From the NCBI GenBank assembly GCA_015075745.1, contig JABTTW010000001.1, positions 1,798,001-1,862,000 of the forward strand: DNA of 64,000 nt, given 5' to 3'. The stretch comes from Planctomycetia bacterium (GTDB taxonomy: Bacteria > Planctomycetota > Phycisphaerae > UBA1845 > UTPLA1). Positions 26,411-33,582 of the stretch are shown here, piece by piece; positions within the stretch are counted from its first letter, which is position 1; each line of letters begins with the position of its first letter. The position numbers were made by a program, and so were the translations under genes. The notes beneath the pieces were generated by a model. The model did no database searches and was not told where the DNA came from. It worked only from the letters and a program-made list of their open reading frames with translations.

Positions 26411-27102
26411 ATTCAATAACCGGGCATCCACTAAAGGGCAGGAACTCCGGGACGACCGCCTTTGTCGGGCTCACCATCCATTTGGCGTTGGTTCTGGGTT
26501 CCGGCTGCGCCAAGCCGATAGCGACCGAGTATTACTCTCGAACCCCCGACACGCCAATCGAGTGGCGGCTTGAAAAGCCCACAGGACAGGTCATCGTGGG
26601 ATTGGCAATCGACTCGCCCAGCCTGGTTGCCTACGGCGAATCGTCCGCCGCCCCCAGAACCATCAACCAGGCGGTCGAAGTCGCGCGCATGGAAGCATGC
26701 GACGCCCTTCTGACGCAGCAAGCCGGGGCATTCTTGACCTACGCCTCCACGGCAAACGCCTTCGGCAGGATCGCTTTCGTGACGCCGGCCAATGTACAGG
26801 GAATAGACTGCCAACTTGAGCTCATGCTCTCATTTGAGCATGCCGGCGATTCCCAGGTGCATTACTGCCTGGGCCGATTGATCGCGAACATTTACGACGG
26901 CGCTCACGCCCAACTGATCGGTCGCGTCGTCAAGTTTCACGAGGCCATGTATACCACTTCCAAGAACAATCCGAACACGACCCATGACGGCATCCAGGTA
27001 CAGAATGTCTTGCGCGACAAGCTCTTCGATGAGCTGATCGACGAATTCAAGTCCGCCTGTGATAGTGACGCATCCGAGCAAGAAAGCTCTGCGAGCTCTT
27101 AG
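26407..27102 (+). CDS. Lipoprotein, possible LPP20/FlgP-like
   Basis: The 231-residue protein has a signal peptide ending LVLGSGCAKP. After a short region comes PTGQVIVGLAIDSPSLVAYG with RTINQAVEVARMEACDALL, a strand followed by a helix in which alanines recur, as in the LPP20/FlgP lipoproteins, though the match is weak. The C-terminus is helical and acidic (LFDELIDEFKSACDSDASEQ). The ATG at 26407 overlaps the previous stop and has GAGG 8 bases before it. It is the last gene of the lipoprotein run; a stem-loop follows. Confidence 0.58.
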   Translation: MNSITGHPLKGRNSGTTAFVGLTIHLALVLGSGCAKPIATEYYSRTPDTPIEWRLEKPTGQVIVGLAIDSPSLVAYGESSAAPRTINQAVEVARMEACDALLTQQAGAFLTYASTANAFGRIAFVTPANVQGIDCQLELMLSFEHAGDSQVHYCLGRLIANIYDGAHAQLIGRVVKFHEAMYTTSKNNPNTTHDGIQVQNVLRDKLFDELIDEFKSACDSDASEQESSASS

Positions 27103-27116
27103 CAGAATCGACGAAC

Positions 27117-27149
27117 GAGTCCAACGTGTACGATCAACACATCGGACTC
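27117..27149. terminator. Stem-loop after the lipoprotein cluster
   Basis: GAGTCC (27117-27122) pairs with GGACTC (27144-27149), and inside it GTGT pairs with ACAC. It begins 15 bases after the last lipoprotein stop and lies between convergent genes. It has no T-run, so its action as a terminator is uncertain. Confidence 0.4.
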
Positions 27150-27290
27150 TCGAATCTGTAAAGAACCTCCTCTACTCTAAATCGTCGCCTCCTCATCCCC
27201 TTCTCTCCGTGATCCAGCCCCGAATCCTGACTCAGATGCGAGGGGAAAGGGCACGGGTCTCGAAACGCTTCCATCGCTCGCATGTCGTCG

Positions 27291-27875
27291 CTAAGTTCGG
27301 CGCCGTGCGATGAACAATGCGGCGAGTGAGGCCAATGACGCCAGGGCCGTCGGGGCGGTGGTCGAGCCGCACTGGGCCGCCGGCTCCTTCAGGGGGAGCG
27401 TGATCTTAAGCTCCTCTAGCTCTCGCCCGGAGTCCTGAAAATTAACACGGCAATCGCCATTGACGTCGCCGGTCGGCCGGCCCTCGGCGTCCACCGCGAG
27501 CCCCGATCTGTTATTCGGGCAGACGTCGCAGTCGTCGGGGATGCCGTCCAGATCGGTATCGGTTTCGTCGGCGTCGGGCGTGCCATCGCTGTCGCAGTCC
27601 GGCGGGAGGATGCCGGCGGTTGCCGTCCAGAAGCCGCCGATCACCGCGTAGCTCCCGCCCGACATCATCGCGCCGGGCCCGGCATCGTGCTGGCCGACGG
27701 CGCCGGACAGCGTGTACGAACCGCCGGTGCTCTGCCCGCCCCCGCCGTCGAGCGTGTGCCACGAGAGATCGTACGGCTGAGCGTGTGCGGTGGGCGTCGT
27801 CGCAGGCAGCAACCCGACGACGAAGATCCAACCGAGTGACAATCCGAGACGTTGATGTGTTTTCATGCGAATCAT
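27291..27875 (-). CDS. Secreted protein with calcium-type Asp repeats and C-terminal sorting-like signal
   Basis: The 194-residue protein has a signal peptide ending PTAHAQ. Next is the block YDLSWHTLDGGGGQSTGG with SYTLSGAVGQHDAGP and SGGSYAVIGGFW, a motif recurrent in secreted planctomycete proteins. Then come Asp-rich thrombospondin-3-like turns (DCDSDGTPDADETDTDLDG) and a half-dockerin-like GDVNGDCRVNFQD. The end is QCGSTTAPTALASLASL followed by AALFIARRRT: a Cys-Gly, a membrane helix and an Arg cluster, matching the end of the giant repeat protein. AAGGAG 9 bases before the ATG at 27875 overlaps the stop codon (TAAGGAG) of the S74 gene upstream, so the two are coupled. Confidence 0.78.
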   Translation of the reverse strand: MIRMKTHQRLGLSLGWIFVVGLLPATTPTAHAQPYDLSWHTLDGGGGQSTGGSYTLSGAVGQHDAGPGAMMSGGSYAVIGGFWTATAGILPPDCDSDGTPDADETDTDLDGIPDDCDVCPNNRSGLAVDAEGRPTGDVNGDCRVNFQDSGRELEELKITLPLKEPAAQCGSTTAPTALASLASLAALFIARRRT

Positions 27876-27888
27876 GGGTCATCGCTCC

Positions 27889-29274
27889 TTACTTTGCGGC
27901 CTTGCCGAGCATGGATTCGAGCCGGTCGAGCCGGGCCTTCAGTGCCGCATTCTCGGCATGCAGTGAGGCGATCTGGTCATCCTTCTCGCTTTTGACCTGC
28001 TTGATGGCCGAGACGATCAGCGGCGTGAGTCGGCCGTAATCGACGGCGAGATAGCCTTCCTCGTCCTGTCGCACGACTTCCGGGGCGACCTTTCGGACGT
28101 CCTGGGCGATGAGGCCCACCTGGCGATCTTTGCTGAAATGGCGCTCAGGGAATTCGTCGCGCTTCCAGTCGTAGTGCACCGGCTGGAGCTTCTCGACAAC
28201 GGTCAATGCGTCGGCGACGGGTTCGATGTTGGTCTTGAAGCGCTCGTCCGAGCAGCTCAGCGTTCCGCACGCGGCGAAGACGCTGCCCGTCGCCCGGATG
28301 TTGCCGACGACGTCGAGGGCCTCGGTCGGGGCAATGGTGCCGATGCCGACGTTGCCGGCGGGATCGACCATCATACGCACGATGCCGGCGGTGTTGTCGC
28401 GGATCAGCAGGGCTCCGGCCCCTTCGCCGTTGGATGAGCCGGTGGAAATCAGCCCGAACTCACGGCCCCCGGCGTCGGTGTTGAGCAGGTTGACCCAGAT
28501 TCCGAGCGGATTGGCGTCTTCGAATCGCACCTGGCTAAAGGTGGGGCCGCCGACGGTATGAAGTCGTGCCGTGGGTGCGGTAACACCGATGCCCATGTTG
28601 CCGTCGACATAGCAGCGCCCCGAGAAATATCCCGCGTGGCCTTCGGGGCTGGCAGAATGTCCAAAGACGCCGATGCCCGGGCCGGTCGCGCTGAGGGCAT
28701 ACCCCCCGACACCCACTCCATTGGGGGCATGGGTGTTTCCCTGGACGCCGACTGGATTGCCCTCAGTGGAGGTCGTGCCAAGGACCGCGGTTCCCCTGGG
28801 GTTCGCGGTTTGGCTCCAGATTCCCCAGCTTTGGGTATTCGGAGTGGAGAACGTGTCATTGATGAAAAGCGGCGCCTGAGAGGATGCGGAGTCAATATGC
28901 AGGGGATAACTCGGCGAGCTTGTGCCGATCCCGACGCGATCACTGAAGAGCGCATTCCCGCCGTGCACGTCGAGCCGGCCTGCGGGGGTGGCCGTTCCGA
29001 TGCCGACGTTGCCATCTCCGCGCCAGGTCATGACGTTGGGATTCCAGAGGGACCACATGCGCAGCGCATTCCCAGCGGCGCCGCCGCCCGCGAAATCCGC
29101 GCGAAGATCGAAGATCTCCTGGTTGGTTTCTCCGATTCCGAGGATGCCTACGTCGTCGACGGCACCGAGGTTCTCGATCGATAAGGCGGACTCGGGCGTC
29201 GTTGTGCCAATGCCGACCTTGCCGGCGGAGTCAACCATCATGCGCACTTTGCCGGCGGTGTTGTCGCGGAACAT
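27889..29274 (-). CDS. S74 (endosialidase-chaperone) domain protein, 5'-truncated
   Basis: The 461-residue open frame ends with an intramolecular chaperone domain: SCSDERFKTNIEPVADALTV (Ser-Asp self-cleavage region), VGLIAQDVRKVAPEVV, YGRLTPLIVSAIKQ and a coiled-coil tail. Before it are trimeric-tail-like modules (NVGIGTATPAGRLDVHGG and similar). The first residues MFRDNTAGKVRMMVDSAGKV repeat an internal module found later as IRDNTAGIVRMMVDPAGNV, and a TGA codon stands directly before the ATG. So the frame starts inside a module, with no signal peptide; the true 5' part seems to be missing. It may be a non-functional remnant, or the proximal part may be elsewhere. Confidence 0.72.
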   Translation of the reverse strand: MFRDNTAGKVRMMVDSAGKVGIGTTTPESALSIENLGAVDDVGILGIGETNQEIFDLRADFAGGGAAGNALRMWSLWNPNVMTWRGDGNVGIGTATPAGRLDVHGGNALFSDRVGIGTSSPSYPLHIDSASSQAPLFINDTFSTPNTQSWGIWSQTANPRGTAVLGTTSTEGNPVGVQGNTHAPNGVGVGGYALSATGPGIGVFGHSASPEGHAGYFSGRCYVDGNMGIGVTAPTARLHTVGGPTFSQVRFEDANPLGIWVNLLNTDAGGREFGLISTGSSNGEGAGALLIRDNTAGIVRMMVDPAGNVGIGTIAPTEALDVVGNIRATGSVFAACGTLSCSDERFKTNIEPVADALTVVEKLQPVHYDWKRDEFPERHFSKDRQVGLIAQDVRKVAPEVVRQDEEGYLAVDYGRLTPLIVSAIKQVKSEKDDQIASLHAENAALKARLDRLESMLGKAAK

Positions 29275-29305
29275 TCAGAAACGGAGTGCGATCTCCCGAA
29301 TACGG

Positions 29306-29328
29306 TTGCGCGGTGTAACACCGCGCAA
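29306..29328. promoter_or_regulatory. Perfect palindrome between tRNA-Gly and the truncated S74 gene
   Basis: The arms TTGCGCGGTGT and ACACCGCGCAA are exact reverse complements around one central A, giving an 11-bp palindrome. It lies 31 bases upstream of the S74 open frame and 76 bases downstream of the tRNA. It could be an operator, a tRNA terminator or a scar of an integration event; no T-run follows. Confidence 0.45.
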
Positions 29329-29403
29329 TTTCGCGTCTCAGGCCGCACGACCGAACGCCGGTAGTTCTCCCGAACGATCAAGATCACCGATATTTACGTT
29401 CAA

Positions 29404-29475
29404 AGCGGGCGACCGGACTCGAACCGGCAACGTCCAGCTTGGAAGGCTGGTGCTCTACCATTGAGCTACACCCGC
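29404..29475 (-). tRNA. tRNA-Gly (anticodon UCC)
   Basis: The reverse complement starts GCGGGTGTAGCTCAATGG and ends TCCGGTCGCCCGC plus a discriminator T. The acceptor stem GCGGGTG/CGCCCGC pairs over 7 positions (one G-U), the anticodon stem is CCAGC/GCTGG around the loop CTTCCAA (anticodon TCC), and the T-loop GGTTCGAGTCC is intact. The 3' CCA is not encoded. Confidence 0.97.
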
Positions 29476-29671
29476 GAAGTTCGCCGCTCATTCTAGCGGC
29501 AGGTCGCGATGTGTTGCAAATACTCGCATCACCATTGGCTTTTCTTGCACGCCGCCAAAGCCGCGAGAAAGCGGCGCCGACAAGCAGAATCGCGATGGCA
29601 TACACGCCCCTGCGACGTCATTCAATCTTAATGGACCGCGGGGCTCTCTTCCGAGTCTGCGCCAAGAATGC

Positions 29672-31498
29672 CTAAGCGCTCTGCTTGCGGATGATCATAT
29701 CAAAGTTGCGAACCATCCCGCGCAAGACGATCCAGCCGACTCCGCTGTAAATCGCGGCGGCCGCCAGCGCGGCGACGAAGGCAATCACCCGGCACTGCCG
29801 CATCACTTCAACAGAGATTTTCGTCCCCGTATCCGCCAGCGCATTGACCGGATCGATAATGATGTACAGCCCGGTAAACGGCGTAAGCGGCCAGATCGCC
29901 GCCGCAAGCGCCTCGTTGTCGCTGCTCCGCACGGCGAATGGGCAACTCGTGGCGATCGCAATGAGCAGGATGACGATCGACATGCTCGAAAAAACCGCGG
30001 CAAGCGTCTTCTTGCTCTTGATCGATGCCTGCAAACCCAGCATGCAACAAAGCGCTGTCACGGATACGAGCAGGATCGGCAAAGTCAGGAGAGATTCCCA
30101 GTTCACCACCGGCCCCTGCTTCGAAATCAGTCCGGCAAGGTAAAAGAGAGCGACCGATACAAACGGCACAATGAGAATCGGTCCGGCGGCATAAACCAGG
30201 CCGATGATCTTGCCGGTGATGATGTGGCGACTGGTCAGCGGCGTGGCCAGGACAAGCTCCAGCGTGTTCGATTCCTTCTCGCGCGTCATGCTCGTCGCCG
30301 CGGTCGCCGTAGCGATGAACAGTGCCACAGCCAATTCGATCGCCGTCGCGCCAAAAAGCCACGCGCGAGCCTCGACTGGATCGAGCCCGCCGGAGAGATA
30401 GATAATCACCAGGGTCACGGCGATGACGATTCCGACGCCCAGCGTCGCATAGCGCGCGATGAATCCGCCGCCGGCCGCCGCGCCGGTAACCGACTCGCGC
30501 CAACTGATCGGGTTCGACCAGACGTGCCGCGGCCTTCGCGTCTGTTCGTCGCGGTTCTCGGAGAGATGCAGCGTCCCCGTCAGCCGCGAGAGCCACGTAA
30601 TCTCCCCCTCCTTCGCACCGCGCCGAACAAAGAACAGGCTCAGCGACACGAGGAACAGAGACGCGATGAACGTCATGCACACATACGAGTACTGCGGATA
30701 CGCCAGGAGCTTATTGATCGGAAATCCGTAATGCGCCACCGACGCCGCCGACGGCGCCGGCGTCTGCCCCAGCACGACCGCAAGCGAAAGAAACGGATGA
30801 AACGCCGCAAGCCAGCTCATTTTCGCCCCGGTCGACGGAGCGGGCTGAGCCTCCGGCGGAATCAAAGCCGTCGCCGCCCCAATGTAATACACGATGATGA
30901 GATAGAGCGCGATCGCGAGATAGAAAGTAAAGATCGTCCGGCCGGTCCCGATCTTGATCACGCTGATCGTGATGGCCATCGATCCCGTGAGCAAGGCCGT
31001 CGCGCCGGCGATGGAGATCGAAAGGGCAATCTCCTCACCCGTCACGCCGCCATAAACCATCATGATGCAAAAGAGGGGAATGCCCGCGAGAAGCAGCATG
31101 AAGACGAAATAGAGACGCGACAACAGCGACCCGAGAACGATCTGGCCGTTGGTCAGCGGAGTGGACAGGAGAATGTTGAACGTCTGCGAGTCCTTCTCCT
31201 GAGTGATCGCCGCCGCGGTGAAGATCGGCGCGATGATACACACCATGGCAAGCTGCACCAGCGAGACGACATTAAAGACCTTCGTGGCGTTCTTGGCGAG
31301 ATCGGAGAGCGACGTCTCGCCGGACTGCAACACAAGTACGCCGATGGCGACGATGGCCGCAAGAATGGTCAGGTAGGCCGTACGAATCCAGAGATGACGA
31401 AGTCGCCGCCCTCCGGCGTATACCACGCGCACCACGATCGGATTGGCCGGGGCCAACCGCCAGAACCAGGTACCCAGATCACGCAATACGGCCTGCAT
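29672..31498 (-). CDS. ABC-2 type transporter permease (two ABC-2 halves)
   Basis: The 608-residue protein has about twelve membrane segments in two related halves. Each half carries the ABC-2 signature loop: ITQEKDSQTFNILLSTPLT in the first and MTREKESNTLELVLATPLT in the second. The halves are separated by an extracytoplasmic and cytoplasmic linker (about 230-340). It probably forms a membrane channel with the ATPase gene at 32653-33582. The substrate is unknown. It is the last gene of a same-strand run that starts with a MazG-like gene. Confidence 0.86.
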   Translation of the reverse strand: MQAVLRDLGTWFWRLAPANPIVVRVVYAGGRRLRHLWIRTAYLTILAAIVAIGVLVLQSGETSLSDLAKNATKVFNVVSLVQLAMVCIIAPIFTAAAITQEKDSQTFNILLSTPLTNGQIVLGSLLSRLYFVFMLLLAGIPLFCIMMVYGGVTGEEIALSISIAGATALLTGSMAITISVIKIGTGRTIFTFYLAIALYLIIVYYIGAATALIPPEAQPAPSTGAKMSWLAAFHPFLSLAVVLGQTPAPSAASVAHYGFPINKLLAYPQYSYVCMTFIASLFLVSLSLFFVRRGAKEGEITWLSRLTGTLHLSENRDEQTRRPRHVWSNPISWRESVTGAAAGGGFIARYATLGVGIVIAVTLVIIYLSGGLDPVEARAWLFGATAIELAVALFIATATAATSMTREKESNTLELVLATPLTSRHIITGKIIGLVYAAGPILIVPFVSVALFYLAGLISKQGPVVNWESLLTLPILLVSVTALCCMLGLQASIKSKKTLAAVFSSMSIVILLIAIATSCPFAVRSSDNEALAAAIWPLTPFTGLYIIIDPVNALADTGTKISVEVMRQCRVIAFVAALAAAAIYSGVGWIVLRGMVRNFDMIIRKQSA

Positions 31499-31549
31499 AA
31501 GAAGACTGATTCTCCGATCGCAGCTTGAATCAAATCCCGGCGGGGGCAG

Positions 31550-32656
31550 CTACAGCGGCGGCTCCTTCATGCCCCGGTCGACCAGCATCTGCCGAACCGT
31601 GCTCTTCGCGGTGGCGCGCTGCTTGGAGTCAGGCAGGCCGTCAATGCGCTTCTTCAGTTCTTCGTCGAGATCGAGCAGCGGCTTTTGCAGCCGATCGAGG
31701 TCGGCCTCCAGCGCGAACAGCGATGGCCCGCGCGACTGAATATCGGCGCGCCGAATCAAATCCCGCGCAATGAGATTGTCCTTGATCTTGCGCCGCCAGT
31801 CGTCGGTCTTGATGATCAAGGCGCGGTCTCTGCAGTCCTTGAGGATGGCCTTGGCCGCCGCAATCTGCTTCTCGTCGAATTGATAATACTCGCCCGCCTG
31901 AGTGACGTAGTTCTCCCATTCATCATCCGTGCGAAGTCGAAACTCGATCCATCGCTCGGCGTCAATACGAGCCCGACGATGCGCCTCCGGCTCGCTAGGG
32001 TCCACCGGCGTCGGCTGGGCCTTGGAAGGGTCTTTGTCAGCCGGATCCCAGAAAGGATTGGCATTGTCACCGATCTTGCCCTCCTCCCACCGCGCCATCC
32101 GCGACTCGAAAACGGTAATGCCCGCGGCGGCGGCCGTCAGATCGCCGGTCAGCTTAAGGCGCTGCGCCATCGTCATTTCCTTGCCGATGTCAGCGCCCAT
32201 CTGCGTGATGAGGTCCTTGAACTCGGGAATCATGGGTTTGACCATGCGCGAGAACTCCTTCGCCGCTTCCTGAGTGAATCGGTCGTCGTTCTCGATCATG
32301 CTCGCCATCATGTATTCCATGACCTCCTGGCCGTTTTTTTCGTTCCTATGAGCAAACCGGAGAATCCGCTGCTTCATCGCCTCGGACACGGCATCAACCT
32401 GCTGATCGCTGAGTCCGTATCGGTTGGTCATGCCCACGGCGAATCGCTTGCTCATTGCCTCCGCGATCTTCGGCGTCAGCCGAAGCCCCCGCTCGGTCGG
32501 GCGCATGTATTCCGAAGGATCCGGCTCGGCCGCGGCGGGCGGGACAGGTTCATCAACCGGCGGCTCCTGCGAGTAGCCAACCCCGGAAACCGTAAGCAAC
32601 ACGCCCAACAAAAGCAGGAAGAGTCGTCGTAATGAAATTGGATGGGTAAATGTCAT
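31550..32656 (-). CDS. Exported hypothetical protein in an ABC-transporter operon
   Basis: The 368-residue protein has a signal peptide ending VSGVGYSQE, a proline/glutamate-rich linker and a helical, highly charged body (e.g. LKLTGDLTAAAAGITVF, DLIRRADIQSRGPSLFALEA). The only likely membrane segment is the signal. ATG at 32656 overlaps the ATPase stop by 4 bases, so it is translated with the transporter and probably acts with it at the outside of the cytoplasmic membrane. No family was recognised. Confidence 0.66.
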   Translation of the reverse strand: MTFTHPISLRRLFLLLLGVLLTVSGVGYSQEPPVDEPVPPAAAEPDPSEYMRPTERGLRLTPKIAEAMSKRFAVGMTNRYGLSDQQVDAVSEAMKQRILRFAHRNEKNGQEVMEYMMASMIENDDRFTQEAAKEFSRMVKPMIPEFKDLITQMGADIGKEMTMAQRLKLTGDLTAAAAGITVFESRMARWEEGKIGDNANPFWDPADKDPSKAQPTPVDPSEPEAHRRARIDAERWIEFRLRTDDEWENYVTQAGEYYQFDEKQIAAAKAILKDCRDRALIIKTDDWRRKIKDNLIARDLIRRADIQSRGPSLFALEADLDRLQKPLLDLDEELKKRIDGLPDSKQRATAKSTVRQMLVDRGMKEPPL

Positions 32657-33582
32657 TGCACGATGCCTTTCGTGAAGCGCATGAAGGCGGTTTCGAGATT
32701 GACCTGTTCTTCCCTGATTTCACGAATCGGTATTTTCGCGACGAGCAGAGCGTGGGCGATGAACGAGAAGTCGTGCGTGTCCTCCTTGAGCGAGACGAGC
32801 AGTCGCCCGTCATCTGTCTCGACCAGTTGGACCAGCTTTAGTTTTCCGAGAATGGCGGCGGCCTTGTCCTGACCTTCGCCGACGCGAATCTCAAGCTTGG
32901 TGCCCCCCCTCGTTCGGCGCACGATCTCCTCAATCGGCCCGTGAAACAGCAGCTCCCCGCGCTCAATAATGCCGATGGTCGTGCAAAGCTCGGCAAGCTC
33001 GTGAAGAATGTGCGAGCTAATGACGATCGTCTTCCCCATGCGCCGCAGCTCTTTAAGCAGCTCGCGCATCTCAATGCGCGCACGCGGGTCCAGGCCGCTC
33101 GCCGGCTCATCGAGAAACAGCACCTTCGGGTCGTGCAGCAAAACTCGCGCCACCGAAAGCCGCTGCTTCATGCCGCGAGACAAACTGTCAACCAGCGCCT
33201 CGCGCTTGTAAGACAGATCGGTCAGCTCCAGCACGTCGCCAACGACCCGCGTCCGCTGATCGCCGTTGATGTTGTACGCGGCCGCGAAGAACTCAAGATA
33301 CTCCTGCACCACCATGTCTTCATAAGCGCCGAAGAAGTCCGGCACATAGCCGATCATCGGGCGAATCAGACGTGACTCGTACCCGACGGTGTGACCGCAG
33401 ACCCGGGCCTCCCCCCACGTCGGCTGAAGCAGCGTGGACAGGATGCGAATGGTCGTCGTCTTGCCGGCCCCATTCGGACCGATGTAGCCAAAGCACTCGC
33501 CCTCCTGAATCGTCAGATGCAGGCCGCTCAGCGCCACAAGTTTGCCGTAACGCTTCGTCAGGTTGATGGTCTGAATGATCAC
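32653..33582 (-). CDS. ABC transporter ATP-binding protein (ABC-2 exporter type)
   Basis: The 309-residue ATPase has Walker A GPNGAGKTTTIR, the Q-loop region, signature LSRGMKQRLSVARVLL, Walker B VLFLDEPASGLDPRAR and switch His in IVISSHILHELAEL. It matches the CcmA/DrrA/NosF-type proteins that pair with ABC-2 permeases. The start is a GTG at 33582 that overlaps the stop of the upstream gene (GTGA); the frame is open further upstream to 33753 but that part lies inside the upstream gene. The signature has R in place of the usual second G (LSRG), which is common in this branch. Confidence 0.92.
   Translation of the reverse strand: MIIQTINLTKRYGKLVALSGLHLTIQEGECFGYIGPNGAGKTTTIRILSTLLQPTWGEARVCGHTVGYESRLIRPMIGYVPDFFGAYEDMVVQEYLEFFAAAYNINGDQRTRVVGDVLELTDLSYKREALVDSLSRGMKQRLSVARVLLHDPKVLFLDEPASGLDPRARIEMRELLKELRRMGKTIVISSHILHELAELCTTIGIIERGELLFHGPIEEIVRRTRGGTKLEIRVGEGQDKAAAILGKLKLVQLVETDDGRLLVSLKEDTHDFSFIAHALLVAKIPIREIREEQVNLETAFMRFTKGIVQ

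Noticed and set aside
27440..27480. Full type I dockerin domain
   Set aside because: Only one GDVNGDCRVNFQD half is present; the second half expected for a dockerin is missing.
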